The notes under the pieces are model-generated. The model had not been told where the DNA came from, did not search any database, and saw only the letters and a program-made list of their open reading frames with translations. A stretch of 64,000 nt of DNA from Pseudomonas viridiflava (lineage in GTDB: Bacteria; Pseudomonadota; Gammaproteobacteria; Pseudomonadales; Pseudomonadaceae). Shown here in pieces: positions 34,748 through 43,057 of this stretch (the stretch's first letter is position 1; every line of letters starts with the position of its first letter). The position numbers and the translations under genes were made by a program. The stretch covers positions 1 to 64,000 of the forward strand of contig NZ_UWFN01000119.1 in NCBI RefSeq assembly GCF_900602065.1, in the 5' to 3' direction.

Positions 34748-35632
34748 TCACTCCCCCCTATGGCGAGTGAAGGTCTCCAGCAACCAGGCACCGGCAGGCC
34801 CCAGGCTGCGCTGGCGTGACCAGATCACATCCACTGCCGAACTGCGCGGCCAGCCCGGAACGTCCAGTTCCTTGAGCTTGCCACTGGCATAACCGGATAC
34901 CAGCCAGCGCGGCAACGCCGCCCAACCGAAGCCGAATGCAGCCATGTCCATCAGCAGCAAGTAATTAGGGGCTGACCATGGGCGGTGACCGCTGATGGGC
35001 AAATCATCGGTGGGCACACTTTGATCCACCAATGTATTCAGGCGCAACGCCCGGTACCGCGCCAGATGCTGGTAATCGACCTTCTCCTGTTGGGCCAACG
35101 GATGCTTGTGCGCCACAAACAGGCCGAAATCTGCGCGCTCGGCAATTGTCGAGTAGCCGACTTCCGGCGGATAACTGGCCTGAGCCGACAGCAGACCCAA
35201 ACACGCGCGGCCTGACTGGATGAGGCTGATGGCATCGCCGTGCTCGGCAAATACACACTCCAGCTCCAGCTCGGGGAAACGTTGATCAAGCTCAGCCATA
35301 CGGATTTCGAAATCGGCGAACTGGTTGGCGTCGGACAGCACCAGCGTCAGACGCGGCTCCACGCCCTCCGCCAGACGCCCGGCAGCGCGGCGCAGCTTAT
35401 CGGAAGCGGCCAACACGTCCTCGATGCGGCCGAGCATGGCCCTGCCCGCCTCGGTCAGGGCCGGATGCTTTGAAGAGCGGTCGAACAACTCCAGACCCAG
35501 GTCAATCTCCAGACGGGCGATAGCCTCGCTGATCGTCGACTGGCTTTTGCCCAAACGCCGCGCCGCTGCGCTGAAAGAACCCAGTGCAACCGTCTGGGCA
35601 AACGCCTCAAGGGCTTCCGGGGAATAGCTCAT
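34748..35632 (-). CDS. LysR-family transcriptional regulator
   Basis: 294 residues. The DNA-binding part reads LEAFAQTVALGSFSAAARRLGKSQSTISEAIARLEIDLGLELFDRS, followed by an inducer-binding domain. A GAGG site precedes the ATG at 35632. Its target is not obvious: the gene upstream on the opposite strand encodes a PACE-type protein, with a REP in between. Confidence 0.9.
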   Translation of the reverse strand: MSYSPEALEAFAQTVALGSFSAAARRLGKSQSTISEAIARLEIDLGLELFDRSSKHPALTEAGRAMLGRIEDVLAASDKLRRAAGRLAEGVEPRLTLVLSDANQFADFEIRMAELDQRFPELELECVFAEHGDAISLIQSGRACLGLLSAQASYPPEVGYSTIAERADFGLFVAHKHPLAQQEKVDYQHLARYRALRLNTLVDQSVPTDDLPISGHRPWSAPNYLLLMDMAAFGFGWAALPRWLVSGYASGKLKELDVPGWPRSSAVDVIWSRQRSLGPAGAWLLETFTRHRGE

Positions 35633-35726
35633 GCGAACCTCGTATCGGTTTTACCGATGGAAACGATTTTCACTTTAACGTATGGGCCGATGACAATGCA
35701 CGTCGTCGAAAGCAAACACCTATGCC

Positions 35727-35834
35727 TTGTGGGAGCGACCGGGGTGGCGCTCCACCTTGCTCGCGATAAGGCCACCGCAGATATCAGGTCTATCGCGTCC
35801 AGCCTTATCGCGAGCAAGCTCTGCTCCCACATAA
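35727..35834. repeat. REP pair with an enlarged left arm
   Basis: The right arm CCTTATCGCGAGCAAGCTCTGCTCCCACA matches the usual family. The left arm GTGGGAGCG..CTTGCTCGCGATAAGG carries an extra segment (ACCGGGGTGGCGCTCCAC) that itself folds with GAGCG. Lies between LysR and the PACE-type gene. Confidence 0.8.
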
Positions 35835-35893
35835 GAATGCACTTCAAGGCAGCAATTTATGCGTCAGTTGCTGGTAAACCAAAAGGCCAAACT

Positions 35894-36364
35894 ATGCCAA
35901 CCAAATCCATCAAGGAACGCGCCTTCCACGCGCTTCTTTTCGAAATCATCGGCGTCCTGCTGTTTGCGCCCCTGCTCGCCTGGGCCATGGGTCACTCGCT
36001 GGCCAAAATGGGCGCGATGACCGTCATGATCTCCACCGTGGCCATGCTCTGGAACATGCTGTTCAATGCCATGTTCGATGGGCTGCGCCGCAAATGGAAT
36101 TTCAAGCTGTCATTCGGCACGCGCATGTTGCATGCGTTGGGTTTCGAGAGCGGCCTGATTCTGGTGATCGTGCCGCTGGCGGCGTGGTGGCTGTCGATCA
36201 GCCTGCTGGAAGCATTCCTGCTGGATATCGGCCTGTTGTTGCTGTTTTTGCCGTACACCCTGATCTTCAACTGGGCATACGATGCGCTTCGGGAACGTGT
36301 CATCCAGCGCCGCCAGCCTGATCGCCAGCGGTTTTCGCCAGCTCGGCGATCAGAAAATCCCTGA
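35894..36364 (+). CDS. PACE-family (AceI-like) efflux protein
   Basis: 156-residue membrane protein made of two tandem bacterial-transmembrane-pair (BTP) repeats, four helices in all. The first repeat opens KERAFHALLFEIIGVLLFAPLLAW and continues WNMLFNAMFDGLRRKW; the second opens RMLHALGFESGLILVIVPLAAWW and continues FLPYTLIFNWAYDALRER. This duplicated pattern is diagnostic of PACE transporters, which export chlorhexidine and other biocides or polyamines. AAAAGG precedes the ATG. Its 3' end overlaps the convergent LysR gene by 65 bases. Confidence 0.88.
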   Translation: MPTKSIKERAFHALLFEIIGVLLFAPLLAWAMGHSLAKMGAMTVMISTVAMLWNMLFNAMFDGLRRKWNFKLSFGTRMLHALGFESGLILVIVPLAAWWLSISLLEAFLLDIGLLLLFLPYTLIFNWAYDALRERVIQRRQPDRQRFSPARRSENP

Positions 36365-37235
36365 AGGCGGACACGGCGGCCGGTAGATTGCGACCGGCCA
36401 TGCTTTGCATTTCGATCCGCCGCGCCTGCATGCCCTCATCGAGAATCGGCAAACAGCGCAACTCTTTGCCCACCACCTGCTTGTGCAGGGTCATCTCACT
36501 GGAAAGGCTGATACCGCCCTCCTCACGCACAAAGCTATACAGCGCGCCGATGTAGTTGCTGGTCAGCACTGGCTCGAACATCAGGCCTTGCACCCCGCAG
36601 CAGATATCGAACAGTTGTCGCAGCGTCGTGTCAGGCCTTGGCAGTGCAATGGGGTACGGCTGCAGTTCGGCAAGGCTAACGGCCTCACGCCCGGCCAGCG
36701 GGTGGGAATTGGCAACCACGGCAAAAATCGCTCCGCTCATGACGTGCTCGACGCAGATCTCCTTTTGCGGCGTCAGGCTGAACGTCAGCGCCAGATCGGC
36801 CTCGCCGGAACGGACTTTCTCGGTGGCCTCGGCGGGCGCACACACCTCAAGCGTGAAGTGAATGCCCTGATACTCGCGACGAAATGCGGCAATGCTATGA
36901 GGCATGTAATCCAGAGCGAAACCTTCCGAACAGGCGATGTGAACATGCCCGCGTTGCAGGCCGTGCAGTTCGGTAATCTCCAACACCACCTGCTCGGCTT
37001 CCAGTTGCGATTTGCGTGCATACGCCGCCAGCCGCGTGCCCGCCTCACTGAGCACCATGCCGCGGGCGCGCCGCTCGAACAGCGTGGCGTCCAGGGCCAG
37101 TTCAAGCTTGGTGATCTGCCGACTCACTGCAGAGGCTGCGACATTCAGGCGCACTGAAGCTTCACTGATGGAACCGCAGCGAGCCACTTCAAGGAAATAG
37201 CGCAGGGCCGTGGACTGCACACCATATAGCTGCAT
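36300..37235 (-). CDS. LysR-family regulator of the adjacent ABC/peptidase operon
   Basis: 311 residues. The winged helix reads ALRYFLEVARCGSISEASVRLNVAASAVSRQITKLELALDATLFERR, then a substrate-binding domain. The ATG at 37235 follows AGAGG; a longer reading to 37307 has no support. It is divergent from the ABC transporter operon (184 bases between starts), whose control is its likely job. Its last 65 bases overlap the PACE-type gene from the other strand. Confidence 0.9.
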   Translation of the reverse strand: MQLYGVQSTALRYFLEVARCGSISEASVRLNVAASAVSRQITKLELALDATLFERRARGMVLSEAGTRLAAYARKSQLEAEQVVLEITELHGLQRGHVHIACSEGFALDYMPHSIAAFRREYQGIHFTLEVCAPAEATEKVRSGEADLALTFSLTPQKEICVEHVMSGAIFAVVANSHPLAGREAVSLAELQPYPIALPRPDTTLRQLFDICCGVQGLMFEPVLTSNYIGALYSFVREEGGISLSSEMTLHKQVVGKELRCLPILDEGMQARRIEMQSMAGRNLPAAVSAFRDFLIAELAKTAGDQAGGAG

Positions 37236-37419
37236 ATGAACCTCTGTGAATTGCCTTTTCGGCAAAGCTAGTATCGAAAGATTGTGCTTGTGGCATTGGT
37301 AGCGCATCCCCTACATTCTTGTCCATACCAAAAAAACACCTGACCAGTACTTCCCCCTCTCTCGCATTTGCGAACAGCTGCCCTTTGATTCAACCACTCT
37401 CGCCAACGGAGACGACGGC

Positions 37420-38940
37420 ATGGGCATCAAAGGTTTCGCTTTCAGTATTGCGCTGCTGGGCTCCATCAGCAGCTTCCCGGCCTTCGCCGGTAAAGCCAAC
37501 GACACTCTGGTTTACGCTTCCGACAGCGAACCTGAAAACATCAGCCCTTATCACAACGACCTGCGCGAAGGCGTGATTCTCGGCCGTCTGATCTGGGACA
37601 ACCTGGTGTACCGCGACCCCAAAAGCGGCGAATACAAACCCATGCTGGCCACCAGCTGGAAACAGGTCGATGACACCACCATCGATTTCGAACTGCGCAA
37701 AGGCGTCAAATTTCACAACGGCGACGCATTCACCGCGGACGACGTGGTGTTCACCCTCAACTACGTCGTGTCGCCCGAAGCCAAAGTCGTTACAGTGCAA
37801 AACGTCGACTGGATCAAGAGCGCCGAAAAAACCGGTGACTACAGCGTCCGTCTTCACCTGAAAAAGCCTTTCCCGCCCGCCCTCGAATACCTGTCCAACG
37901 CCGTCCCGATGTTCCCGAAAAACTATTTCGAGAAAGTCGGCATGGCTGAATTCAGCCGCAAACCGATTGGCACCGGTCCTTATAAAGCCGTATCCGTGGT
38001 GGCCGGTGAAGGCGTGAGCATGGACCTCAACAAGGACTACTTCAAAGACAGCCCGCAAGGCCTGCCGCACATCGGCCACATCAAATTCCGGGTTATCCCG
38101 GACGCTGAAACTCGCCTGGCGGAGCTGATGACCGGCGGTGTCGACTGGGTGTGGCGTGTGGCGCCGGATCAGTCGGTCAACCTCAAAGGCATGCCGAACC
38201 TGACCGTGACCAGCGGCGAGACCATGCGTATCGGCTTCCTGATTCTCGATGCCCGTGGCACCTCCAGCGAAAACTCGCCGATGAAGAACCTCAAGGTGCG
38301 CCAAGCGATCAACCACGCCATCAACCGTGACGGGCTGGCCTCGCAACTGGTGGGCGGCGAAGCCAAACCATTGCAGGTGGCGTGCTACCCAGGACAGTTC
38401 GGTTGCGATACCACCGCAGCAACGGTCTACAACTATGACCCGGCCAAAGCCAAGGCACTGCTCGCTGAAGCCGGTTACCCGAACGGTTTCGAGACAGAAA
38501 TCTTCGCCTACCGCGACCGTGATTACGTCGAGGCAATCATCGGTAACCTGCGCGCTGTGGGCATCAACGCCAAGCTGCGTTACCTGAAGTACGCAGCCCT
38601 GCGCGATCAGCAACGCGGCGGCAAGGTGCCGATGTCTTTCCAGGCGTGGGGTTCGTTCTCGATCCTCGATACCTCGGCCTCAGCCGGCACCTGGTTCAAG
38701 GGCAACCCGGATGACAACATCAAGGACCCGCAAGTCCAGGGCTGGCTGCAAACCGCTGACAACGCCCTCGACCCGCAAGTGCGCAAGGACAACTACCGCA
38801 AGGCGTTGCAGCGCATCAGCGAGCAGGCCTACTGGGCACCGTTGTTCAACTACTCGATGAACTACGCCTACACCTCGGAGCTTGAGTTCACGCCGTACCC
38901 GGATGAGTTGCCGCGCTTCGTGCTGTCCAGCTGGAAATAA
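37420..38940 (+). CDS. Peptide/opine-type ABC substrate-binding protein (SBP_bac_5)
   Basis: 506 residues with a signal peptide ending near SFPAFA-GK (about residue 23) and no lipobox, so free in the periplasm. The DppA/OppA fold is clear: NDTLVYASDSEPENISPYHND, WKQVDDTTIDFELRKGVKFHNGDAFTADDVVFTL and the C-terminal ISEQAYWAPLF. It would capture dipeptides, opines or N-acyl amino acids. First gene of a seven-gene operon that includes two M20 hydrolases. Confidence 0.93.
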   Translation: MGIKGFAFSIALLGSISSFPAFAGKANDTLVYASDSEPENISPYHNDLREGVILGRLIWDNLVYRDPKSGEYKPMLATSWKQVDDTTIDFELRKGVKFHNGDAFTADDVVFTLNYVVSPEAKVVTVQNVDWIKSAEKTGDYSVRLHLKKPFPPALEYLSNAVPMFPKNYFEKVGMAEFSRKPIGTGPYKAVSVVAGEGVSMDLNKDYFKDSPQGLPHIGHIKFRVIPDAETRLAELMTGGVDWVWRVAPDQSVNLKGMPNLTVTSGETMRIGFLILDARGTSSENSPMKNLKVRQAINHAINRDGLASQLVGGEAKPLQVACYPGQFGCDTTAATVYNYDPAKAKALLAEAGYPNGFETEIFAYRDRDYVEAIIGNLRAVGINAKLRYLKYAALRDQQRGGKVPMSFQAWGSFSILDTSASAGTWFKGNPDDNIKDPQVQGWLQTADNALDPQVRKDNYRKALQRISEQAYWAPLFNYSMNYAYTSELEFTPYPDELPRFVLSSWK

Positions 38941-39026
38941 CCTGCAACCATCGTTGCCGTGGCGCTATCTGATCGCGCCACGGCATACCTCCACTTTTTC
39001 AGCCAATGGATACGAGGAAACTTGCC

Positions 39027-39944
39027 ATGCTTGGGTTCCTTCTGCGTCGTCTGGGCATCGCCGTGTGCGTTGCGATTACCGTGTCGATCATCAGTTTTTC
39101 TCTTCTGCACCTGTCCGGTGACCTGGCCACTGCCATTGGCGGGCCGGAAGCCAGCAGCGAACAAATCGAACAGATCCGCGTGCAGTACGGTTTGGACAAA
39201 CCTTTGCCAACCCAGTACTTCAACTGGTTGGGCGACTTGCTGCGGCTTGATCTGGGCGATTCTTTTTTCTTTCAGGAATCGGTCTACAACCTGATCGCCA
39301 GCCGTCTGCCGATCACCTTGAGTCTGGGTGCGATGGCGCTGGGCATCGCATTGCTCGTCGCCATTCCGCTGGGTGTTCTGGCTGCGGTCAAACGTGACAC
39401 CTGGATTGACCGTCTGGCGTTGAGTATCGCGGTACTCGGTCAGGCCATGCCGAGTTTCTGGTTTGCGCTGATGCTGATCGTGGTGTTCGCCGTCACCCTG
39501 AAATGGCTGCCGGTATCAGGCAACTCGACGTTCCTGCACTTTGTGATGCCGGCCATTGCGCTGGGTTATTACGCGACGCCCGCCATCATGCGCCTGACCC
39601 GCGCAGGCATGCTGGATGTGCTCAATTCCGACTACATCCGCACCGCCCGCGCCAAAGGCTTGCGCCCGGCGCGGGTGTTGTTCAAGCACGCGTTGCGCAA
39701 TGCGCTGATTCCGGTGGTAGCGCTGGCTGCGGTGGAGTTTGGCTTCATGCTTGGCGGTTCGGTGGTGATCGAGACCGTGTTCTCCCTGCAAGGCGTCGGG
39801 CAACTCGCCTGGGACGCCATCGCCCGCGACGACTTCCCCGTGGTGCAAGCCGTGGTCCTGCTGATTGCAGTGATCTACATCATCCTCACCTTGCTGGCCG
39901 ACGTGCTCAACGCACTGCTCGACCCGCGCATTCGTGTGCGCTAA
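39027..39944 (+). CDS. DppB-type ABC permease
   Basis: 305 residues with about six helices. FLLRRLGIAVCVAITVSIISFSLLHLSGD at the N-terminus and the permease EAA-like loop RTARAKGLRPARVLFKHALRNALIPVVAL. The ATG at 39027 has GAGGAAA upstream, which makes it better than the ATG at 39006. The next permease gene is separated by a REPIN rather than following directly. Confidence 0.92.
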   Translation: MLGFLLRRLGIAVCVAITVSIISFSLLHLSGDLATAIGGPEASSEQIEQIRVQYGLDKPLPTQYFNWLGDLLRLDLGDSFFFQESVYNLIASRLPITLSLGAMALGIALLVAIPLGVLAAVKRDTWIDRLALSIAVLGQAMPSFWFALMLIVVFAVTLKWLPVSGNSTFLHFVMPAIALGYYATPAIMRLTRAGMLDVLNSDYIRTARAKGLRPARVLFKHALRNALIPVVALAAVEFGFMLGGSVVIETVFSLQGVGQLAWDAIARDDFPVVQAVVLLIAVIYIILTLLADVLNALLDPRIRVR

Positions 39945-39956
39945 GGAGGCTTTGCC

Positions 39957-40136
39957 ATGTCCATGAATTCACGCAACTCCATCGGGTTCAACTGGAACTG
40001 TAGGAGCGAGCTTGCTCGCGATAGCGTCAGGTCAGGCAACAAATTTTCAGTTGATGAACCGCATCGCGAGCAAGCTCGCTCCTACAGGTCCAGTTACATT
40101 CAGATGCATTCCCGCGCTGCCCGGAGGCTCCCATGA
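39957..40136 (+). CDS. Small ORF running through a REPIN, coupled to the next permease
   Basis: A 59-codon reading frame. It has one of the strongest ribosome sites in the window (TAAGGAGG seven bases before ATG 39957) and ends TGA at 40134-40136, overlapping the permease start as ATGA. Most of the frame is REPIN sequence, so the peptide itself (MSMNSRNSIGFNWN at its start) is probably not functional. Translation through it could unfold the REPIN and deliver ribosomes to the permease start. It may preserve the original permease ribosome site, displaced by the REPIN insertion. Confidence 0.45.
   Translation: MSMNSRNSIGFNWNCRSELARDSVRSGNKFSVDEPHREQARSYRSSYIQMHSRAARRLP
39991..40094. repeat. REPIN-type inverted repeat inside the transporter operon
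   Basis: Unusually long arms: 32 bases (39991-40022) complementary to 40063-40094 with one mismatch, separated by about 40 bases. It belongs to the GTAGGAGCGAGCTTGCTCGCGAT family. It separates the two permease genes of the peptide-type ABC transporter. Confidence 0.92.
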
Positions 40137-41038
40137 GCACACCTGCCGCCCCTCTCGCCATCAACGACTACCTGCCACCCCCCAGCAGCCTCAGCCGGGT
40201 GCTGGGCAAAAGCTTTCGCCATCGCGGGTTTGCCATTGGCATGGTGTTGCTGATGATCATCTTCATCGGCGCGCTGTTCGCGCCATGGCTGGCGCCTTAC
40301 GACCCTTACGTCCAGGACGTGATGCTGCGCATGAAACCGCCAGTCTGGATGGCCAACGGAACATGGGAATACCCGCTGGGTACCGACAAACTTGGCCGTG
40401 ATTACCTGTCGCGCCTCCTCTACGGCGCGCGTATCTCGCTGTTCATCGGCGTCGCCGCAGCGTTGATTTCAGGCTTTATCGGCACGGTCATGGGTCTGCT
40501 GGCCGGTTACTACGGCGGCAAGGTCGACGCTTTTATCAGCTATCTGATTACTACGCGTCTGGCGATGCCGGTGGTGATGGTTGCACTGGCTTCGGCCTCG
40601 TTGATGGGCGGCTCATTGAAAGTCGTGATCGTGCTGCTCGGTTGCCTGTTGTGGGATCGCTTTGCAGTCGTCGTCAGGGCTTCGGTGCAGCAGATTCGCG
40701 ATGCTGAATACGTCGCCTCGGCCCAGGCACTGGGCTGCTCGACCCTGCGTATTCTGGCCAGTGAAATCCTGCCCAATCTGGTTGGCGCGCTGATCGTTGT
40801 CGCCACTCTGGAAATGGCCCACGCGATCCTGCTGGAGTCAGCGCTGTCATTCCTCGGTGTCGGCGTGCAACCGCCCACCCCGTCGTGGGGGCTGATGATC
40901 GCCGAAGGCAAACCCTACATGTTCTTTTCCCCGTGGGTCATCGCCATTCCCGGCGTCGCCCTGATGATTCTGGTGCTGGGCATCAACCTGGTCGGCGACG
41001 GTCTGCGCGACCTGATCCTGCCCGACGGCCGCAACTGA
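40133..41038 (+). CDS. DppC-type ABC permease
   Basis: 301 residues. N-terminal cytoplasmic tail, then GMVLLMIIFIGALFAPWLAPYDP, LGTDKLGRDYLSRLLYGARIS (the family signature) and the loop EYVASAQALGCSTLRILASEILPNLV. It partners the DppB-type protein. GGAGG lies eight bases before the ATG, and the upstream small ORF also ends on this start codon. Confidence 0.92.
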   Translation: MSTPAAPLAINDYLPPPSSLSRVLGKSFRHRGFAIGMVLLMIIFIGALFAPWLAPYDPYVQDVMLRMKPPVWMANGTWEYPLGTDKLGRDYLSRLLYGARISLFIGVAAALISGFIGTVMGLLAGYYGGKVDAFISYLITTRLAMPVVMVALASASLMGGSLKVVIVLLGCLLWDRFAVVVRASVQQIRDAEYVASAQALGCSTLRILASEILPNLVGALIVVATLEMAHAILLESALSFLGVGVQPPTPSWGLMIAEGKPYMFFSPWVIAIPGVALMILVLGINLVGDGLRDLILPDGRN

Positions 41039-41054
41039 TAGAGGAGCCCCGAAC

Positions 41055-42071
41055 ATGGCACTACTCCACGTTGAAAACCTGCGCGTCGACATCCCCATGG
41101 GCAACAGCCCGACACCGGATGACATGCTGCACGCCGTGCGCGGCCTGGACTTTGAAGTCGAGCGCGGCGAGATGCTGTGCATCGTCGGCGAGTCCGGTTG
41201 TGGCAAATCCCTGACGTCGCTGGCGCTGATGGACCTGCTGCCACGCAAGGCCAAACGCACCGCCAGCCGCCTGACCCTGGACGGCATCGACATGTTGACC
41301 CAGAGCGAGCGGCGCATGTGCGACCTGCGCGGCAATCGGCTGGCGATGATCTTTCAGGAGCCCATGACCTCGCTGAACCCGGCCTACAGCATTGGCGATC
41401 AGCTCAGTGAAGTACTGACCCAGCACCGCAAGGTGTCACGCAAAGACGCTCTGGCCCGCGCTGCGCAGATGCTGGAAAAAGTCGGCATCAGCAACGCCAC
41501 TGAACGACTCGGTCAGTACCCGCACCAGCTCTCCGGCGGCCTTCGTCAGAGGGTGATCATCGCCATGGCCTTGATGTGCGAACCGGACCTGATCATCGCC
41601 GACGAGCCGACGACGGCGCTGGACGTGACGATTCAGGCGCAAATCCTGCGCTTGATCCGCGATATTCAGAAAGAGTTCGGTCTGGCAGTGATTTTCATCA
41701 CCCATGATCTGGGTCTGGTGGCGCGGATCGCCGACCGTGTCGCGGTGATGTACGCCGGGGAAATCGTCGAAACCGCTCCTGCCCTGCAACTCTTCGAAAA
41801 CCCGCAGCACCCTTACACCAAGGGCTTGCTGGCGAGCATCCCGATCCCCGGCAAGACCAAACCCGGCGAAGCGCTGGGTTCCATTCCGGGTCTGGTGCCC
41901 AGTCTGGTCGGTGAACAACAAGGCTGTGCGTTCCGTAACCGTTGCGGTCAGGCCATTGATGCCTGCGCGCAGAACATTCCCGAAATAATGCGAGATGGCC
42001 ACATGGCTCGCTGCCTGTTTGCAGCGCCGGGGCCGGAGCCGGTTCGGCAGATGGAGAGTGTACGGTCATGA
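41055..42071 (+). CDS. DppD-type ABC ATPase
   Basis: 338 residues. Walker A GESGCGKSLTSLAL, Q-loop FQEPMTSLNPAYSIGDQ, signature LSGGLRQRVIIAMAL, Walker B LIIADEPTTALDV and switch His ITHDLGLVA. The C-terminal oligopeptide-transporter extension (HPYTKGLLASIP, CAFRNRCGQAIDAC) confirms the Opp/Dpp class; its Cys residues resemble the Fe-S-like cluster of this class. Coupled by ATGA to the next gene. Confidence 0.94.
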   Translation: MALLHVENLRVDIPMGNSPTPDDMLHAVRGLDFEVERGEMLCIVGESGCGKSLTSLALMDLLPRKAKRTASRLTLDGIDMLTQSERRMCDLRGNRLAMIFQEPMTSLNPAYSIGDQLSEVLTQHRKVSRKDALARAAQMLEKVGISNATERLGQYPHQLSGGLRQRVIIAMALMCEPDLIIADEPTTALDVTIQAQILRLIRDIQKEFGLAVIFITHDLGLVARIADRVAVMYAGEIVETAPALQLFENPQHPYTKGLLASIPIPGKTKPGEALGSIPGLVPSLVGEQQGCAFRNRCGQAIDACAQNIPEIMRDGHMARCLFAAPGPEPVRQMESVRS

Positions 42072-43057
42072 AAAAGGACATCGCTCTTGAGCTGTGCGAC
42101 ATCCGTCGCGAGTTCCGCATGAACAAAGGCTTCTTCAAAGCCCCCGCCACCCTCAAGGCTGTCGATGGTGTATCACTGCGGCTTATGCGCGGCGAAACAC
42201 TCGGGCTGGTGGGCGAATCCGGTTGCGGCAAAAGCACCCTGGCGAAAATGCTGCTGGGTCTGTTGCCGCCTACCAGCGGCGATGTACTGGTCAATGGCAA
42301 ACATCTGGCGGCCACCGATCGCAAGGAGATGTCCCGACATATCCAGCCGATTTTCCAGGACCCGTATTCGTCGCTGAACCCGCGCAAAACACTGCGGGAA
42401 ATCGTCACCCTGCCGCTGATCGTTCACGGCATCGGCACCACTGCCGAGCGCCGTAAAAAGACTGAAGAAATGCTCGACGTGGTGGGTCTGCCCAAGCGGG
42501 TGATCGACAGCTACCCGAGCCAACTGTCGGGCGGCCAGCGCCAGCGAGTAGCGATTGCTCGCGCCTTGATCATGCGCCCAGACGTGCTGATCTGCGACGA
42601 ACCCACGTCCGCGCTGGACGTTTCGGTGCAGGCGCAGATCCTCAACCTGCTGCAGGATCTCAAACGCGAATTCGGCCTGACCTACCTGCTGATCAGCCAC
42701 AACCTGGCCGTGATTGAACATCTGGCTGATCGTGTGGCGGTGATGTACCTGGGACGTATCGTTGAAGAGCGCACCCGTGAATCCTTGTTCGCCGAACCCG
42801 GCCACCCCTACACCCGCGCCCTGCTGGATTCGGTGCTCACGCCCGACCCACGGCTGGGCATCCCCGACATCGGCCTGCATGGCACCTTCCCCAATCCGAT
42901 GTCGCCGCCATCTGGTTGCGCATTTCACCCACGCTGCCCGAGCTGTTTCGCGCCCTGCAAGACGGCCTACCCGGCCAATGATTCGATTATCGGCGGCAAA
43001 GTACGCTGCCACCTCCACGACAGTCCTGCCCAAACTTTGGAGCTCGTCCACTCATGA
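42068..43057 (+). CDS. DppF-type ABC ATPase
   Basis: 329 residues. Walker A GESGCGKSTLAKMLLG, Q-loop FQDPYSSLNPRKT, signature LSGGQRQRVAIARAL, Walker B LICDEPTSALDV and switch His ISHNLAVIEH; the C-terminal oligopeptide extension (CAFHPRCPSCFAPC) is present. It forms a heterodimer with the DppD-type ATPase. It overlaps both neighbours by four bases. Confidence 0.94.
   Translation: MKKDIALELCDIRREFRMNKGFFKAPATLKAVDGVSLRLMRGETLGLVGESGCGKSTLAKMLLGLLPPTSGDVLVNGKHLAATDRKEMSRHIQPIFQDPYSSLNPRKTLREIVTLPLIVHGIGTTAERRKKTEEMLDVVGLPKRVIDSYPSQLSGGQRQRVAIARALIMRPDVLICDEPTSALDVSVQAQILNLLQDLKREFGLTYLLISHNLAVIEHLADRVAVMYLGRIVEERTRESLFAEPGHPYTRALLDSVLTPDPRLGIPDIGLHGTFPNPMSPPSGCAFHPRCPSCFAPCKTAYPANDSIIGGKVRCHLHDSPAQTLELVHS

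Noticed and set aside
37390..38613. 407-codon minus-strand frame opposite the substrate-binding protein gene
   Set aside because: Shadow of GC-rich codon use; low-complexity V/G/H-rich protein with no family wording, whereas the plus strand has a clear SBP.
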